Counted from the stretch's first letter, positions 27,430-41,169 are shown. The stretch is DNA of 64,000 nucleotides from Rhodanobacteraceae bacterium (GCA_003142815.1 PLNP01000053.1:115256-179255); one strand, 5' to 3'. Notes: generated by a model not told the origin, from the sequence alone. Program-made: numbers and translations.

Positions 27430-29262
27430 CTACTCCACGGTCACAGACTTGGCGAGATTGCGCGGCTGATCGACATCGGTGCCGCGCAGCAACGCGACGT
27501 GATAGGCGAGTATCTGCAGTGGCACCGTGAACACCGCCGGTGCGATCAGATTGCCGCCGGACGCGACCTTGACCACAGCGCCGCGTTCGCCGTCCTGTTT
27601 TACCGGCGCGTCGGTGTCGGCGAACACGAACAGCTCGCCGCCGCGCGCGCGGACTTCCTCCAGATTGGATTTCAACTTTTCCAGAAGTTGATTATTGGGC
27701 GCGACCGCGATCACCGGCATGTCTTCGTCCACCAGTGCGAGCGGGCCGTGCTTGAGTTCTCCGGCCGGATATGCTTCGGCGTGGATATAGGAAATTTCCT
27801 TGAGCTTGAGCGCGCCTTCCAACGCGACCGGGTAGTGCACGCCGCGGCCGAGGAACAACGCATGATGTTTGGGCACGAAGCGTTCGGCGAGTTTCGCGAT
27901 CTCCGGTTCCAGCTTGAGCACGTCCGCGATCACACGCGGCAGCGTGGCCAGTTCGTCGACCAGGCTGGAATACTTTTCGGCAGCGATGCCGTTGATGCGG
28001 GCGAGCTCGATGACGAGCAGTGCGAGCGCGGTGAGCTGGGTCGTGAACGCCTTGGTCGACGCGACGCCGATCTCGGGACCGGCGCGGGTCATCAGCACGA
28101 GGTCCGATTCGCGCACGAGGCTCGATTCCGGCACGTTGCAGATCGCCAGCGAACCGAGATAGCCGTGTTGCTTGCCTTCGCGCAGCGCCGCCAGCGTGTC
28201 GGCGGTTTCGCCGGACTGCGAGACCGCCAGGAACAAGGTGCCCGCGGGTACGACCACATGGCGATAACGGTATTCGCTGGCGACTTCGACGCTGCACGGC
28301 AGCCCGGCCAGGTCTTCGAGCCAGTAGCGCGCGACGAGACCCGCGTGATAGCTGGTGCCGCAGGCAACGATCTGCACATGCTTGATTTGCGACAGCAGCG
28401 CATCGGCGTCGACGCCGAAGATATTCGGCAGGATGCGCCCTTCGGCGATGCGCCCTTCCAGAGTGTCGGCGATCGCGCGCGGCTGCTCGAAGATTTCCTT
28501 GAGCATGTAATGGCGATACTCGCCGCGCTCGACCGCGTCGGCCGCCATCTCGCTGATGCGGATCGGGCGCTCGACCGGCTCGCCCGCGGCAGTGAAGATC
28601 GCGAGGCCGTCCTGACTGATCTCGGCGACGTCGCCTTCTTCGAGATAGACGAAGCGGTTGGTCTGCTTGATCAACGCCTGCACGTCGGAGCCCAGAAAGT
28701 GCTCGCCGTCGCCGATGCCGGCCACCAGCGGGCTGCCGCGACGCGCGCCGACGATGTGGCCGGCCTGGTCGCGGCTCATGACCGCGATCGCGAAGGCGCC
28801 ATGCAGACGCGCCGTGGCCGCGAGCACCGCGTGGCGCAGGTCCATGCCACCGGCAAGCGCGTGTTCTACCAGGTGCGCGATCACTTCGGTGTCGGTTTCC
28901 GATGTGAAGCGATAACCCTGCGCCTTGAGTTCCTCGCGCAGTTCCGCATGGTTCTCGATGATGCCGTTGTGGACGACGGCGACGCGGTCGCTGGAGACAT
29001 GCGGATGCGCGTTGGCGGTGTTCGGCACGCCATGCGTCGCCCAGCGTGTGTGAGCGATGCCGCTGGTGCCTGCGACTGGAGCGGTCCGGTACAGTGCCTC
29101 GAGTTCGCGCACCTTGCCGGCGGCGCGCACACGTGCGAGCTTGCCGTTCTCGATCACCGCGATGCCGGCCGAGTCATAGCCCCGGTACTCGAGCGCCTTG
29201 AGGCCGGCGATCAGGATCGGCACCACATCGCGGTTCGCGGTGGCGGCAACGATTCCACACAT
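27430..29262 (-). CDS. glmS: Glutamine-fructose-6-phosphate aminotransferase (isomerizing)
   Basis: Makes glucosamine-6-phosphate, the entry to UDP-GlcNAc. The 610 residues are the normal length. Met is followed by catalytic Cys2 (MCGIVAATANRDVVPILIAG). The glutaminase domain shows HTRWATHG and VVHNGIIENH; two SIS domains follow (ACGTSYHAGLVARYW, AVSQSGETADTL, EIGVASTKAFTTQ), with the C-terminal DQPRNLAKSVTVE. It is separated from glmU by the epimerase, tviB and a dead glycosyltransferase. No glmS ribozyme is seen, as expected outside Firmicutes. Confidence 0.98.
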   Translation of the reverse strand: MCGIVAATANRDVVPILIAGLKALEYRGYDSAGIAVIENGKLARVRAAGKVRELEALYRTAPVAGTSGIAHTRWATHGVPNTANAHPHVSSDRVAVVHNGIIENHAELREELKAQGYRFTSETDTEVIAHLVEHALAGGMDLRHAVLAATARLHGAFAIAVMSRDQAGHIVGARRGSPLVAGIGDGEHFLGSDVQALIKQTNRFVYLEEGDVAEISQDGLAIFTAAGEPVERPIRISEMAADAVERGEYRHYMLKEIFEQPRAIADTLEGRIAEGRILPNIFGVDADALLSQIKHVQIVACGTSYHAGLVARYWLEDLAGLPCSVEVASEYRYRHVVVPAGTLFLAVSQSGETADTLAALREGKQHGYLGSLAICNVPESSLVRESDLVLMTRAGPEIGVASTKAFTTQLTALALLVIELARINGIAAEKYSSLVDELATLPRVIADVLKLEPEIAKLAERFVPKHHALFLGRGVHYPVALEGALKLKEISYIHAEAYPAGELKHGPLALVDEDMPVIAVAPNNQLLEKLKSNLEEVRARGGELFVFADTDAPVKQDGERGAVVKVASGGNLIAPAVFTVPLQILAYHVALLRGTDVDQPRNLAKSVTVE

Positions 29263-29489
29263 GGGCGTATTCCTTGGCTGGAGACCGAACGGCAGCGCCG
29301 ATCCGCCTTGCTGGCGGTGGTCGGCGCTGCCAAGATGATAAACTGCCCCGCGCGGCAGATGCGATCCGCCGGGCCGATACCGGCGGATCATCGCACCACG
29401 AGATGGCTTTTCGGGGGCCGCGTGGAAGCGCGACGGAGCGGAGTTCCGGCGTCCGGCGCGGCTGCGCGATATATCGGGAGGGAGGTTGC

Positions 29490-29715
29490 ATGCTGCGGAT
29501 GCTGCGTCAACAGTCGACGCGTTGGTTAGTGCTGCTGGCGCTACTTTGAACTGCCCCTGCTGACATTGAGTGTGAAACTCGCGTCGCAGGTGCGCTACTT
29601 CGGCGACGCGCCGGCACTGGCCGGGTTTTCCGAGTACATCTGGTCGCGCGCGCTGTTGTTCGCGTTGATGATGATTGGTTCGGTCGCTGAATCTGGATTC
29701 GTTCCGAATCAATAG
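29490..29715 (+). pseudogene. Truncated N-terminus of an EpsB/TIGR03013-type sugar transferase
   Basis: A strong GGGAGGGAGG ribosome site at about 29476-29485 precedes ATG 29490. The start MLRMLRQQSTRWLVLLAL hits TGA 29547. One frame over it goes on as YFELPLLTLSVKLASQVRYF, then GDAPALAGFSEYIWSRALLF and ALMMIG. This pattern resembles the first two membrane helices of polyprenyl-phosphate sugar transferases of the TIGR03013 class. From about 29672 the sequence becomes a dispersed repeat (shared with 9420-9465) that supplies the stop at 29713. The catalytic domain is gone. Family assignment is moderate. Confidence 0.5.
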
Positions 29716-29729
29716 TCGAGCTCCCGCGG

Positions 29730-30737
29730 CTACACCTTGTAGAACGCTCGGTACCAGTCGACGAAGCGGCCGATGCCTTCCTCGACCGGCGTCGCCGGTG
29801 CGTAGCCGGTGTCGCGTGACAGCTCTTCGACATCGGCGTAGGTGTCCGGCACGTCGCCGGGCTGCAGCGGCAGCAGAATCTTCTCGGCCTTGCGGCCGAG
29901 CTTGTCCTCGAGCACCTCGATGTAGCGCGCGAGCTCGACCGGGCGGTTGTTGCCGATGTTGTAGACGCGGTACGGCGCCGCCGACGAGCCCGCGTTTGGA
30001 TGCAGCGGATCGAAGGCCGGATCGCCCGCCGGCACGCGGTCGAGCGTGCGGATCACGCCTTCGACGGTATCGTCGATATAGGTGAAATCACGCGTGTGCT
30101 TGCCGTGGTTGAACACCTCGATCGGCTCGCCGGCAAGGATCTTGCGCGTGAACAGGAACAGCGCCATGTCCGGGCGGCCCCACGGACCGTACACCGTGAA
30201 GAAGCGCAGACCGGTGGTCGGAAGTTGATAGAGATGGCTGTAGGTGTGCGCCATCAACTCGTTCGCCTTCTTCGTCGCGGCGTACAGGCTGACCGGGTGA
30301 TCGACCGAATCGCGCACCGAGAACGGCAGCTTGCGGTTCGCGCCGTAGACTGAGCTCGACGAGGCGTAGACCAGATGCTCGACCTTGGCGTGCCGGCAGG
30401 CTTCGAGGATGTTGATGAAGCCGACCAGGTTGCTTTCGACGTAGGCGTACGGGTTTTCGATCGAGTAGCGCACGCCGGCCTGGGCGGCGAGATTGACGAC
30501 GCGTTGCGGATGGAAATCCGCGAACGCCTTCTCCAGCGCCGCGCGGTCCTCGAGTGACGCGCGCACGAAGCCGAACTTCGCATGCGGCGTCAGCCGCGCG
30601 AGACGCGCTTCCTTCAACGTCGGGTCGTAGTAATCGTTGACGTTGTCGTAGCCGAGCACCTCATCGCCGCGCGCGAGCAGGCGCTCGCTCAGGGTCGAAC
30701 CGATGAAGCCGGCGGCACCGGTGACCAGTACACGCAT
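29730..30737 (-). CDS. NAD-dependent epimerase, UDP-glucuronate 4-epimerase-like
   Basis: An extended SDR of 335 residues: [19 protein letters not shown] (NAD site), [27 protein letters not shown] with catalytic Ser, and YAATKKANE (Tyr-Lys). The [20 protein letters not shown] block and [10 protein letters not shown] typify UDP-glucuronate 4-epimerases, though UDP-HexNAcA epimerases such as TviC/WbpP are related. It makes galacturonate-type precursors of surface polysaccharide. AAAGGAG upstream of ATG 30737 lies at the edge of a REP element, so the repeat provides the ribosome site. It lies 41 nt downstream of tviB. Confidence 0.9.
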   Translation of the reverse strand: MRVLVTGAAGFIGSTLSERLLARGDEVLGYDNVNDYYDPTLKEARLARLTPHAKFGFVRASLEDRAALEKAFADFHPQRVVNLAAQAGVRYSIENPYAYVESNLVGFINILEACRHAKVEHLVYASSSSVYGANRKLPFSVRDSVDHPVSLYAATKKANELMAHTYSHLYQLPTTGLRFFTVYGPWGRPDMALFLFTRKILAGEPIEVFNHGKHTRDFTYIDDTVEGVIRTLDRVPAGDPAFDPLHPNAGSSAAPYRVYNIGNNRPVELARYIEVLEDKLGRKAEKILLPLQPGDVPDTYADVEELSRDTGYAPATPVEEGIGRFVDWYRAFYKV

Positions 30738-30746
30738 TCGATTCTC

Positions 30747-30766
30747 CTTTAGGTGCTCCTACAAAA
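30747..30766. repeat. REP end, exact 20-bp copy
   Basis: CTTTAGGTGCTCCTACAAAA, identical to 6897-6916. It lies in the 41-nt gap between tviB and the epimerase; on the minus strand its CCTAAAGGAG edge forms the epimerase ribosome site. Confidence 0.75.
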
Positions 30767-30778
30767 AGTCTGTCGTCA

Positions 30779-32071
30779 TCAAAGCCGGTCGTCGACCTTG
30801 TCGCGCGGCAGCGCCTGTTTCACGTCGAACAACACGCAACCGGGCTTGCCGAGCGCACGGATGCGGTCCGCGCCCAGTTCGATGAATTGGTGGTGCGCGA
30901 CGGCGAGGATCACCGCATCGTATTTGCCCGGCGTCAGTTCGGATACCAGGTCGAGGCCGTATTCATGGCGCGCTTCATCGGCGCTGACCCAGGGATCGTA
31001 GACGTCGACGTTCGCGTTGTAGCTCTTGAACTCGCCGATCACGTCGACCACGCGCGTGTTGCGCAGGTCCGGGCAGTTTTCCTTGAACGCGAGGCCGAGG
31101 ACGAGGATGTTCGCGCCGGCGGTATGGATGCGGCGCTGGATCATCAGCTTGATCACGCGCTGCGCTACGTGTTGGCCCATGCCATCGTTGATGCGGCGCC
31201 CGGACAGGATTACCTCCGGGTGATAGCCGATCTGCTGCGCCTTGTGGGTCAGATAATACGGATCGACGCCGATGCAGTGGCCGCCGACCAGACCTGGCTT
31301 GAACGGCAGAAAATTCCACTTGGTGCCGGCCGCAGCGAGGACTTCGCTGGTGTCGATACCGAGCCGATGGAAGATCAGCGCGAGCTCGTTGATCAGCGCG
31401 ATGTTGAGGTCGCGCTGCGTGTTCTCGATGACCTTGGCCGCCTCGGCGACGCGGATGCTCGACGCCTTGTGCGTACCTGCCGTGATGATCTGGCGGTACA
31501 GCGCATCGACAAAATCCGCCGTCGCCGGCGTCGACCCGGATGTCACCTTCATGATCGTTTCGAGACGATGCTGCTTGTCGCCGGGATTGATGCGTTCTGG
31601 ACTGTAGCCAGCATAGAAATCGACGTTGAATTTCAGGCCCGATTCGCGCTCGATGATCGGTACGCAGACCTCCTCGGTCGCGCCCGGATACACGGTCGAT
31701 TCGAACACCACCACGCCGCCGCGCCCGATCGCGTTGCCGACCGTGCGGCTGGCCGCTTCCAGCGGCGTCAGGTCGGGGCGCTTGGCATTGTCGATCGGCG
31801 TCGGCACGGTCACGATGAATACGTTGCACCGCTTGAGGTCGGCCGCGTCCGCGCTGAACGAAAGCTGCGGCGTTGCCTTCAGTTCCTCCGGCGAACACTC
31901 CAGGGTGTGGTCGCGATGCTCGCGCAATTCCTCAATGCGCGCGTGATTGATGTCGAAGCCGAGTGTCGGCAGCTTGCGGCCGAATCCGACCGCGAGCGGC
32001 AGGCCGACGTAGCCGAGACCGATGACGGCGACACGTGTCTGTTCAGCGCGGGGCAGTGCAGCAGCGTCCAT
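30779..32071 (-). CDS. tviB: UDP-N-acetyl-D-glucosamine 6-dehydrogenase, TviB/WbpO type
   Basis: Oxidises C6 of UDP-HexNAc to the uronic acid with two NAD. The 430 residues match TviB of the Vi-capsule pathway closely: [78 protein letters not shown] and the catalytic-Cys block [20 protein letters not shown]. Substrate choice between UDP-GlcNAc and UDP-GalNAc is not fixed by sequence. It is upstream of the epimerase on the same strand, and glmU upstream supplies UDP-GlcNAc. Confidence 0.93.
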   Translation of the reverse strand: MDAAALPRAEQTRVAVIGLGYVGLPLAVGFGRKLPTLGFDINHARIEELREHRDHTLECSPEELKATPQLSFSADAADLKRCNVFIVTVPTPIDNAKRPDLTPLEAASRTVGNAIGRGGVVVFESTVYPGATEEVCVPIIERESGLKFNVDFYAGYSPERINPGDKQHRLETIMKVTSGSTPATADFVDALYRQIITAGTHKASSIRVAEAAKVIENTQRDLNIALINELALIFHRLGIDTSEVLAAAGTKWNFLPFKPGLVGGHCIGVDPYYLTHKAQQIGYHPEVILSGRRINDGMGQHVAQRVIKLMIQRRIHTAGANILVLGLAFKENCPDLRNTRVVDVIGEFKSYNANVDVYDPWVSADEARHEYGLDLVSELTPGKYDAVILAVAHHQFIELGADRIRALGKPGCVLFDVKQALPRDKVDDRL

Positions 32072-32156
32072 TCACGGCTCCGGATCGAGGAACGGCAAGT
32101 TTAGCAATATGGATTTACGTCGGGCGCAGCCGCGACATCGCGGCCGCGACGCGGGA

Positions 32157-33536
32157 TCACGTCTTCTGCGGTCGCTGCCAACCCGGAATCGTCACCTGGC
32201 GCGCGCGCGCGATACTGAGTTCGCCGGCCGGCGCTTCCTTGCCGATCACCGAACCGGCGCCGATCGTCGCGTTCTTGCCGACTTTCACCGGCGCGACCAG
32301 TGCGGTGTTCGAGCCGATGAAGGCGCCGTCTTCGATCGTCGTGACGTGCTTCTGCGCGCCGTCGTAGTTGCAGGTGATCGTGCCGGCGCCGATGGTGACA
32401 TCGGCGCCGATCTCGGCGTCGCCGAGGTAGCTGAGGTGATTGGCCTTCGAGTTCTCGCCGAGGTGCGCCTTCTTGGTTTCGACGAAGTTGCCGATGCGTG
32501 CTCCAGCGCCAAGTTCGGTGCCGGGGCGCAGCCGCGCGAACGGCCCGATGTCGCATGGGCCGTGGGTGACGACGCCGTCGAGATTGCAATGCGAATGCAC
32601 GACCGTGCCGGCTGCCAGGGTCGAATTGCGCACACGGCAGAACGGGCCGATACGCACTTCGTCGCCGAGTTCGACCAGACCTTCGAGAATCACGTCGATG
32701 TCGATCTCGACGTCGCGGCCGACGCGCACGTCGCCGCGGATATCGAAACGCACCGGATCGGAAAAACGCACGCCGGCGGCCGCCAGCCGGGTCGCGCGCA
32801 GGCGCTGATACAGGCGTTCGAGCGCGGCGAGCTGCCACGGGTCGTTCGCGCCGAACACCTCCTGTGGATTCATGCACAGGCTTGCCTCGGCCGGTTCGCC
32901 CTCGTCGTTGGCTTGCGCGAAGATATCGGTCAGGTAGTACTCGCGCTGCGCGTTGGCGTCGGTCAGGTTGTTGATCCAGACGTGCAGGCGGCGCGCATAC
33001 GCGGCGAGAATGCCGCTGTTGATCCAGGTGATCGCGCACTGTTCCGGCGTGCAGTCCTTTTCCTCGACGATGGCGCGGACGCGGCCGATGCCGTTGCGCA
33101 CGACGCGGCCGTAGCCATACGGGTTTTCCAGCTGGGTCACCAGCGCCGCCAGCGGCGTTTCGAGCGCGAGCAGATTGCGCAGCGTATCGCCGCGGATCAA
33201 TGGCACGTCGCCATAGAGCACCAGCACGCGCGCATCCGAAGGAACGCCCTCCATCGCGAGCTTGACCGCATGCCCGGTGCCGCGCTGCTCCGACTGGTGG
33301 ACCCAGGTCAGGTCGCCAAGATCGGTCAGCGCGGCGCGCACCTGGTCGCCCAGATGGCCGAACACCAGATGGATGCGTGCCGGTTGCAGCGCACGCGCGG
33401 TGTCGAGCACGTGCGCGAGCATCGGGCGCCCGGCGAGGGGCATCAGCGCCTTCGGCTTGGCTGATTTCATCCGTTTGCCCTCGCCGGCGGCGAGGACGAT
33501 CACGTGCAAAGGAGTGCCGCTCACGGAAAATCCCAT
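32157..33536 (-). CDS. glmU: Bifunctional UDP-N-acetylglucosamine pyrophosphorylase / GlcN-1-P acetyltransferase
   Basis: Acetylates GlcN-1-P and couples it to UTP, giving UDP-GlcNAc for peptidoglycan, LPS and, here, the neighbouring dehydrogenase. The 459 residues have the N-terminal [20 protein letters not shown] (uridylyl site), VLYGDVPLI and [11 protein letters not shown] left-handed beta-helix follows, with hexapeptide repeats and the acetyltransferase residues around [23 protein letters not shown] 33536 is used; ATG 33554 is also in frame. The gene lies 85 nt upstream of tviB. Confidence 0.97.
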   Translation of the reverse strand: MGFSVSGTPLHVIVLAAGEGKRMKSAKPKALMPLAGRPMLAHVLDTARALQPARIHLVFGHLGDQVRAALTDLGDLTWVHQSEQRGTGHAVKLAMEGVPSDARVLVLYGDVPLIRGDTLRNLLALETPLAALVTQLENPYGYGRVVRNGIGRVRAIVEEKDCTPEQCAITWINSGILAAYARRLHVWINNLTDANAQREYYLTDIFAQANDEGEPAEASLCMNPQEVFGANDPWQLAALERLYQRLRATRLAAAGVRFSDPVRFDIRGDVRVGRDVEIDIDVILEGLVELGDEVRIGPFCRVRNSTLAAGTVVHSHCNLDGVVTHGPCDIGPFARLRPGTELGAGARIGNFVETKKAHLGENSKANHLSYLGDAEIGADVTIGAGTITCNYDGAQKHVTTIEDGAFIGSNTALVAPVKVGKNATIGAGSVIGKEAPAGELSIARARQVTIPGWQRPQKT

Positions 33537-33593
33537 TGATGAGACGCAGCGCACATTCTAGACCGGCCAGCGCGTGTCGGGGGCAGCTGGCTT

Positions 33594-33777
33594 GCAGCGT
33601 TCGCGAACGCACAGTGTCGCATGCTAATTCAAAGCCGTTCGCAAAGATCACGTCAGTGCGTTCGGCCGCGTTGATGTCTGGCGTGGCGCCGGTGACGCTG
33701 GGCAGCGCGGCGCCGGCAAACCGCGTGCGCACTGGTTCGGAGCGACCGGCGCTGGCGAGGCAAGGTGAGTCTGCCAT
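33594..33777 (-). pseudogene. C-terminal remnant of a secreted protein (IFANGFE type)
   Basis: Upstream of glmU the minus strand reads PDINAAERTDVIFANGFELA followed by a short tail. The D-x-IF-x-x-GFE pattern recurs at the C-termini of many exported proteins of the Dokdonella/Lysobacter group. Only about 60 codons precede it, without a signal peptide or domain, so this looks like the tail of a lost gene. It overlaps the region that should hold the glmU promoter. Confidence 0.35.
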
Positions 33778-33836
33778 GCCGATACCGCATCGGGTGTGAG
33801 CGCGAGGTCAGCGGACCTGTCGCATCACGGCTAACC

Positions 33837-35969
33837 ATGGCGCGGCGGCTGGATGCGACGTGTACACCATGGCGACCGCGCGACGCCAGATCGCCGCGCG
33901 TGGCCTGCTACGATCGCGGCCCCGCGTCCGATGAGTCCCGCCGAGTGCTTGCGCGTTTTCGCGATCCTGCCGCTGTCGCGCTCGTTTGGGCCGGGGTAGT
34001 GGCGTGCGCGGCTGGCCTGCTGCTGCATGGGATGTGGGCGGTGCTGCCGTGGCGCCGATTCGCCGACGCGTTGCTGCTGGCAGCGATCTCGATCGCGATC
34101 GCGTGGCCGCTGCGGCGCTGGTGCGCCTGGACCTGGGCCCATGCGTTGGCGGCCGTGTGGCTCGCGGCACTCGCGTTCTTTGTCGGCGTATTGCCGACCG
34201 GTGCAGCGCTGCTCATGGCGGCTGCCGCGATCGCACTCGGCAGCCTGCTCGTGCCGCGCGGCGCCGCGCTGCGCCTGGTGCTGGCGTTGCCGATCGGACT
34301 GGTCCTGATCGCCGGCGCGGTCGGCTGGTTGCTGCCATTGCCGATCCATCGCTGGAGCGTGTATCTGCCGATCCTGCTTGGCCTCTGCGTGGCGCGTGCT
34401 CGCGCGCTGCACGAGACGACCGCGGGCGCAGGGCGGGCATTGCGCGAAGCGATCACCGCCGCGCCACACTATGCAGCGGGCGCGGTTCTCCTGCTCGGCC
34501 TCGCCTCGACCGGCGCGTGGCTGCCGACGCTGCAGGCCGACGATCTCGCCTATCACCTCGGCTTGCCGACCCAATTGCAGTTGAATGGCTTCTACGCGCT
34601 CGATCCCTCCCAACAAATCTGGGCGCTGGCGCCGTGGCTCGGCGATGTTGTGCAAGGCATCGCGCAGGTGCTCGCGGGGCGCGAAGCGCGTGGTGCGGTC
34701 GATGCGCTATGGCTGCTCTCATCCGCGGCCGCGTTGTGGTGTCTGACCGCGACGCTGGGCGCGACGGCGCGCGTGCGCTGGATGGCCGTCGCGGTGTTTG
34801 CGAGTTTGCCGCTGCTGGCGGCGCTTGTCGGCGGCATGCAGACCGAGCTTGCGGCGACTGCGTTGGCGCTGGCCTTGGCGCTGGCGATCGCGATGCCGCG
34901 AGAACACCGGTTGACGTTCGCGTGCGCGGTGCTCATCGCCGGTCTGGTCGCGCTCAAGCTCGGCCACGCGGTCACCGCATTGGTGCTGCTCGCATGGGCG
35001 CTCGCGCGTGCGAGTGGGCGCGTCGAATGGGCGCGCCTGCCGGTCGCGTTGTTGCTGTTCTGTGCGATTGCCGGAGCGAGCTATTTCTACGCATGGCACG
35101 TCAGTGGCAATCCATTGCTGCCCCTGTTCAATGGCGTATTCCACTCGCTCACGCTGGCGCCTCGGCAGCTCGCTGATCCACGCTGGCATGCGGGCTTCGG
35201 GATCGCACTGCCGTGGTCGATCACGTTCGCTACCGATCGCTATCTCGAAGCCTGGGAGGGTGGTTTCGGTTTCGTCTTGATCGCGTGTGGCGGAACCTGG
35301 CTGCTCGCGCTGGCGGGCACGCGGACGCGCGCCCTCGCGCTCGCCGCCAGCGCGGCGATGCTGTTGCCGCTGCTGCCGGTGCAGTATGCGCGGTACGCGT
35401 TTCCGGGGCTGGCGCTGTTGCTGCCGACCCTGCTGGTCGCGACCACGGCGGCAGTCGGTGCGCGTTGGTGCACCCGCATCGTGATCGGCGTGTGCGCGCT
35501 CAATCTGGCGTTCCAGGCCAATGCGAACTGGCTGTTGCACGTCAACGCGCTGCGCAAGCTCGTCACGAGCGGCGGCGACGTGGAGGAAATCTATCGTCGC
35601 TATGCGCCCGAACGTGCGCTGATTGCCGATCTGCGGCGGCGCGATCCGGGCAACTCGATCGTGCTCGCGCTCGATCCGCAGACCCCGTACATCGCGGAGC
35701 TCGGCGGCCGCGGACGCAGCGTGGCCTGGTATGCGCCAACGCTGGAGCGCGCACGCAGTATCGCGGATGCCGACGCGAGTGGAGAACGCTGGCGACAGTT
35801 GATCGCCGCTCTCGACGCGCACTGGCTGTTGCTGCGACCGCAACGCCTGAGCCAGGCGCAGCGAACCGGCCTTGCGCTGGCGGGTGCCGTGCGCGTGGGC
35901 GCGGCCGGCGATGCCGAGCTGTGGTCGCTGAGTGATGCCCGGCGCCTGCCGCAGGCGGATACGCCATGA
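33837..35969 (+). CDS. Large polytopic membrane protein, GT-C glycosyltransferase-like
   Basis: About 710 residues with some 14 hydrophobic segments followed by a soluble C-terminal domain of about 130 residues. The loop after the sixth or seventh helix holds LQADDLAYHLGLPTQLQLNG, an acidic pair placed as in GT-C enzymes that use lipid-linked sugars; SGNPLLPLFNGVF is a second conserved-looking loop. The start is uncertain: ATG 33837 is given, GTG 33945 (VLARFRDPAAVALVW) is equally likely, and neither has a good ribosome site. The stop overlaps the gtrA start by 4 nt, so the pair is coupled; GtrA-family flippases typically partner such transferases. Confidence 0.8.
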   Translation: MARRLDATCTPWRPRDARSPRVACYDRGPASDESRRVLARFRDPAAVALVWAGVVACAAGLLLHGMWAVLPWRRFADALLLAAISIAIAWPLRRWCAWTWAHALAAVWLAALAFFVGVLPTGAALLMAAAAIALGSLLVPRGAALRLVLALPIGLVLIAGAVGWLLPLPIHRWSVYLPILLGLCVARARALHETTAGAGRALREAITAAPHYAAGAVLLLGLASTGAWLPTLQADDLAYHLGLPTQLQLNGFYALDPSQQIWALAPWLGDVVQGIAQVLAGREARGAVDALWLLSSAAALWCLTATLGATARVRWMAVAVFASLPLLAALVGGMQTELAATALALALALAIAMPREHRLTFACAVLIAGLVALKLGHAVTALVLLAWALARASGRVEWARLPVALLLFCAIAGASYFYAWHVSGNPLLPLFNGVFHSLTLAPRQLADPRWHAGFGIALPWSITFATDRYLEAWEGGFGFVLIACGGTWLLALAGTRTRALALAASAAMLLPLLPVQYARYAFPGLALLLPTLLVATTAAVGARWCTRIVIGVCALNLAFQANANWLLHVNALRKLVTSGGDVEEIYRRYAPERALIADLRRRDPGNSIVLALDPQTPYIAELGGRGRSVAWYAPTLERARSIADADASGERWRQLIAALDAHWLLLRPQRLSQAQRTGLALAGAVRVGAAGDAELWSLSDARRLPQADTP

Positions 35970-36346
35970 GTTGGTTGCGACAAGGGCGGCATTTCATCGT
36001 GGTCGGGCTGGCGCAAGGACTGCTCGATTGGAGCGTCATGGTTGCGCTCAGCCACTTCGGTCTCGCGATCGGCTTCGCGAACGTTGCAGGGCGCCTCAGC
36101 GGCGCGCTGCTCGGCTACTGGCTGAACGGCAGCATCACGTTCGCACGCGACGGTCATCGACCGGGCTGGCACCAGTTCGGGCGCTATGTGGTGCTCTGGT
36201 GCAGTGCGACCACGCTCAGCACCGCGGCGGTTTCACTGATCGGCGCGGAATTCGGGCTGCGCGCAGCATGGCTCGGCAAACCGTTGGTCGATGGCGTGCT
36301 TGCGATCGGCAGCTTTCTCGCCTCGCGGCACTGGGTTTATCGCTGA
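35966..36346 (+). CDS. GtrA-like family membrane protein
   Basis: 126 residues with four membrane helices, the GtrA/DPMS fold: FIVVGLAQGLLDWSVMVALS, NVAGRLSGALLGYWLNGSITF, and the C-terminal DGVLAIGSFLASRHWVYR that is diagnostic. GtrA proteins flip polyprenyl-phosphate-linked sugars in O-antigen glucosylation. The ATG overlaps the end of the GT-C-like gene (ATGA), supporting a two-gene glycosylation unit. It is convergent with the atp operon. Confidence 0.9.
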   Translation: MSWLRQGRHFIVVGLAQGLLDWSVMVALSHFGLAIGFANVAGRLSGALLGYWLNGSITFARDGHRPGWHQFGRYVVLWCSATTLSTAAVSLIGAEFGLRAAWLGKPLVDGVLAIGSFLASRHWVYR

Positions 36347-36356
36347 AGCGACAGAC

Positions 36357-36383
36357 GAAAACGCCGGCAGATGCCGGCGTTTG
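36357..36383. terminator. Bidirectional terminator between gtrA and atpC
   Basis: ACGCCGGCA (36361-36369) and TGCCGGCGT (36372-36380) form a 9-bp stem with a 2-nt loop, flanked by AAA on one side and TTT on the other, so it can serve both convergent genes. Confidence 0.75.
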
Positions 36384-36406
36384 CGATCCATCGTGGCGCG
36401 TAGCGC

Positions 36407-36832
36407 TCAATGCTTGAGCGAACGACGCAGGTGTTCCAGCGCCTGCAACTGCGCCATTGCCTGGGCAAGCTGGGCTTGCGCCTGGGCGACTTCGAGCGCG
36501 TCGGAGCGGTTCGCCAGCGCGCGCTCGGCTTCTTCCTTCGCATTGCGCGCAGCGGCTTCATCGATATCCTTGGCGCGGATCGCGGTGTCGGCGAGCACGG
36601 TGACGACGCTCGGCTGCACTTCGAGAATGCCGCCGGAAACGTAGAAGAACTGCTCCTCGCCGTTTTCGAGGTGCACGCGGACCTGGCCCGGCTTAAGGCG
36701 CGTGATCAGCGGCGTATGGCGCGGTGCGATGCCGAGCTCGCCCATCTCGCCGGTCGCGATGACCATCTGCGCGTTGCCGTGGAAGATCTCTTCCTCGGCA
36801 CTGACGATGTCGCAGCGGATTGTGGTTGCCAT
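36407..36832 (-). CDS. atpC: ATP synthase epsilon subunit
   Basis: 141 residues, last gene of the atp operon. The N-terminal beta-sandwich ([40 protein letters not shown]) and the C-terminal helical hairpin ([20 protein letters not shown] to HLRRSLKH) are both complete. Epsilon sits in the central stalk and its C-terminal helices can inhibit ATP hydrolysis. It starts at ATG 36832, 74 nt after the atpD stop; that gap holds heptamer repeats. Confidence 0.97.
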   Translation of the reverse strand: MATTIRCDIVSAEEEIFHGNAQMVIATGEMGELGIAPRHTPLITRLKPGQVRVHLENGEEQFFYVSGGILEVQPSVVTVLADTAIRAKDIDEAAARNAKEEAERALANRSDALEVAQAQAQLAQAMAQLQALEHLRRSLKH

Positions 36833-36864
36833 GTCTCGAGTCCGAATCGTTACTGGAGGGCGGT

Positions 36865-39316
<2,452 letters not shown>

Positions 39317-39336
39317 GTGTGCTCGCTTCGCTCGCT

Positions 39337-39443
39337 CGGGATTGGGGATTGGGGATTGGGGATTGGGGATTCGTCAGATCAAAGAGGCGATGCGTTCTGG
39401 GTTGAACGAATCCCGAATCCCGAATCCGAATCCACGAATCCCG
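39337..39443. repeat. GGGGATT heptamer repeat between atpA and atpG
   Basis: Five consecutive GGGGATT-type units on the plus strand (about 39338-39371) face several CGAATCC units (about 39407-39443), so the gap can form a long imperfect hairpin. The four G-runs separated by ATT fit a possible G-quadruplex on the plus strand, which is the template strand for the leftward atp operon. Confidence 0.75.
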
Positions 39444-39449
39444 GCTTCC

Positions 39450-40997
<1,548 letters not shown>

Positions 40998-41060
40998 GGC
41001 TGGTTCCTAAGGTCGTGCGCGGTCGGGCCACGCTACGGTTTCAACTGAGTTCTGCGATTC

Positions 41061-41156
41061 GGAAACCGGGAACCGGAAACCGGTATAGCCGGAAAAGCCG
41101 AGCTTGGTAATGTCTTTCCGGCTACCGGCTACCGGCTACCGGCTACCGGCTACCGG
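41061..41156. repeat. CTACCGG heptamer array between atpH and atpA
   Basis: Five exact tandem CTACCGG units at 41122-41156 with a degenerate unit before them. Inverted-type AACCGG units (GGAAACCGGGAACCGGAAAC) lie at 41061-41080. The array is next to the atpH stop codon (41170). The plan is the same as at the atpD/atpC junction. Confidence 0.85.
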
Positions 41157-41169
41157 CTTCCTGCACAAA

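Noticed and set aside
29263..29489. glmS ribozyme or riboswitch upstream of glmS
   Set aside because: No conserved ribozyme core is visible, and such ribozymes are typical of Firmicutes.
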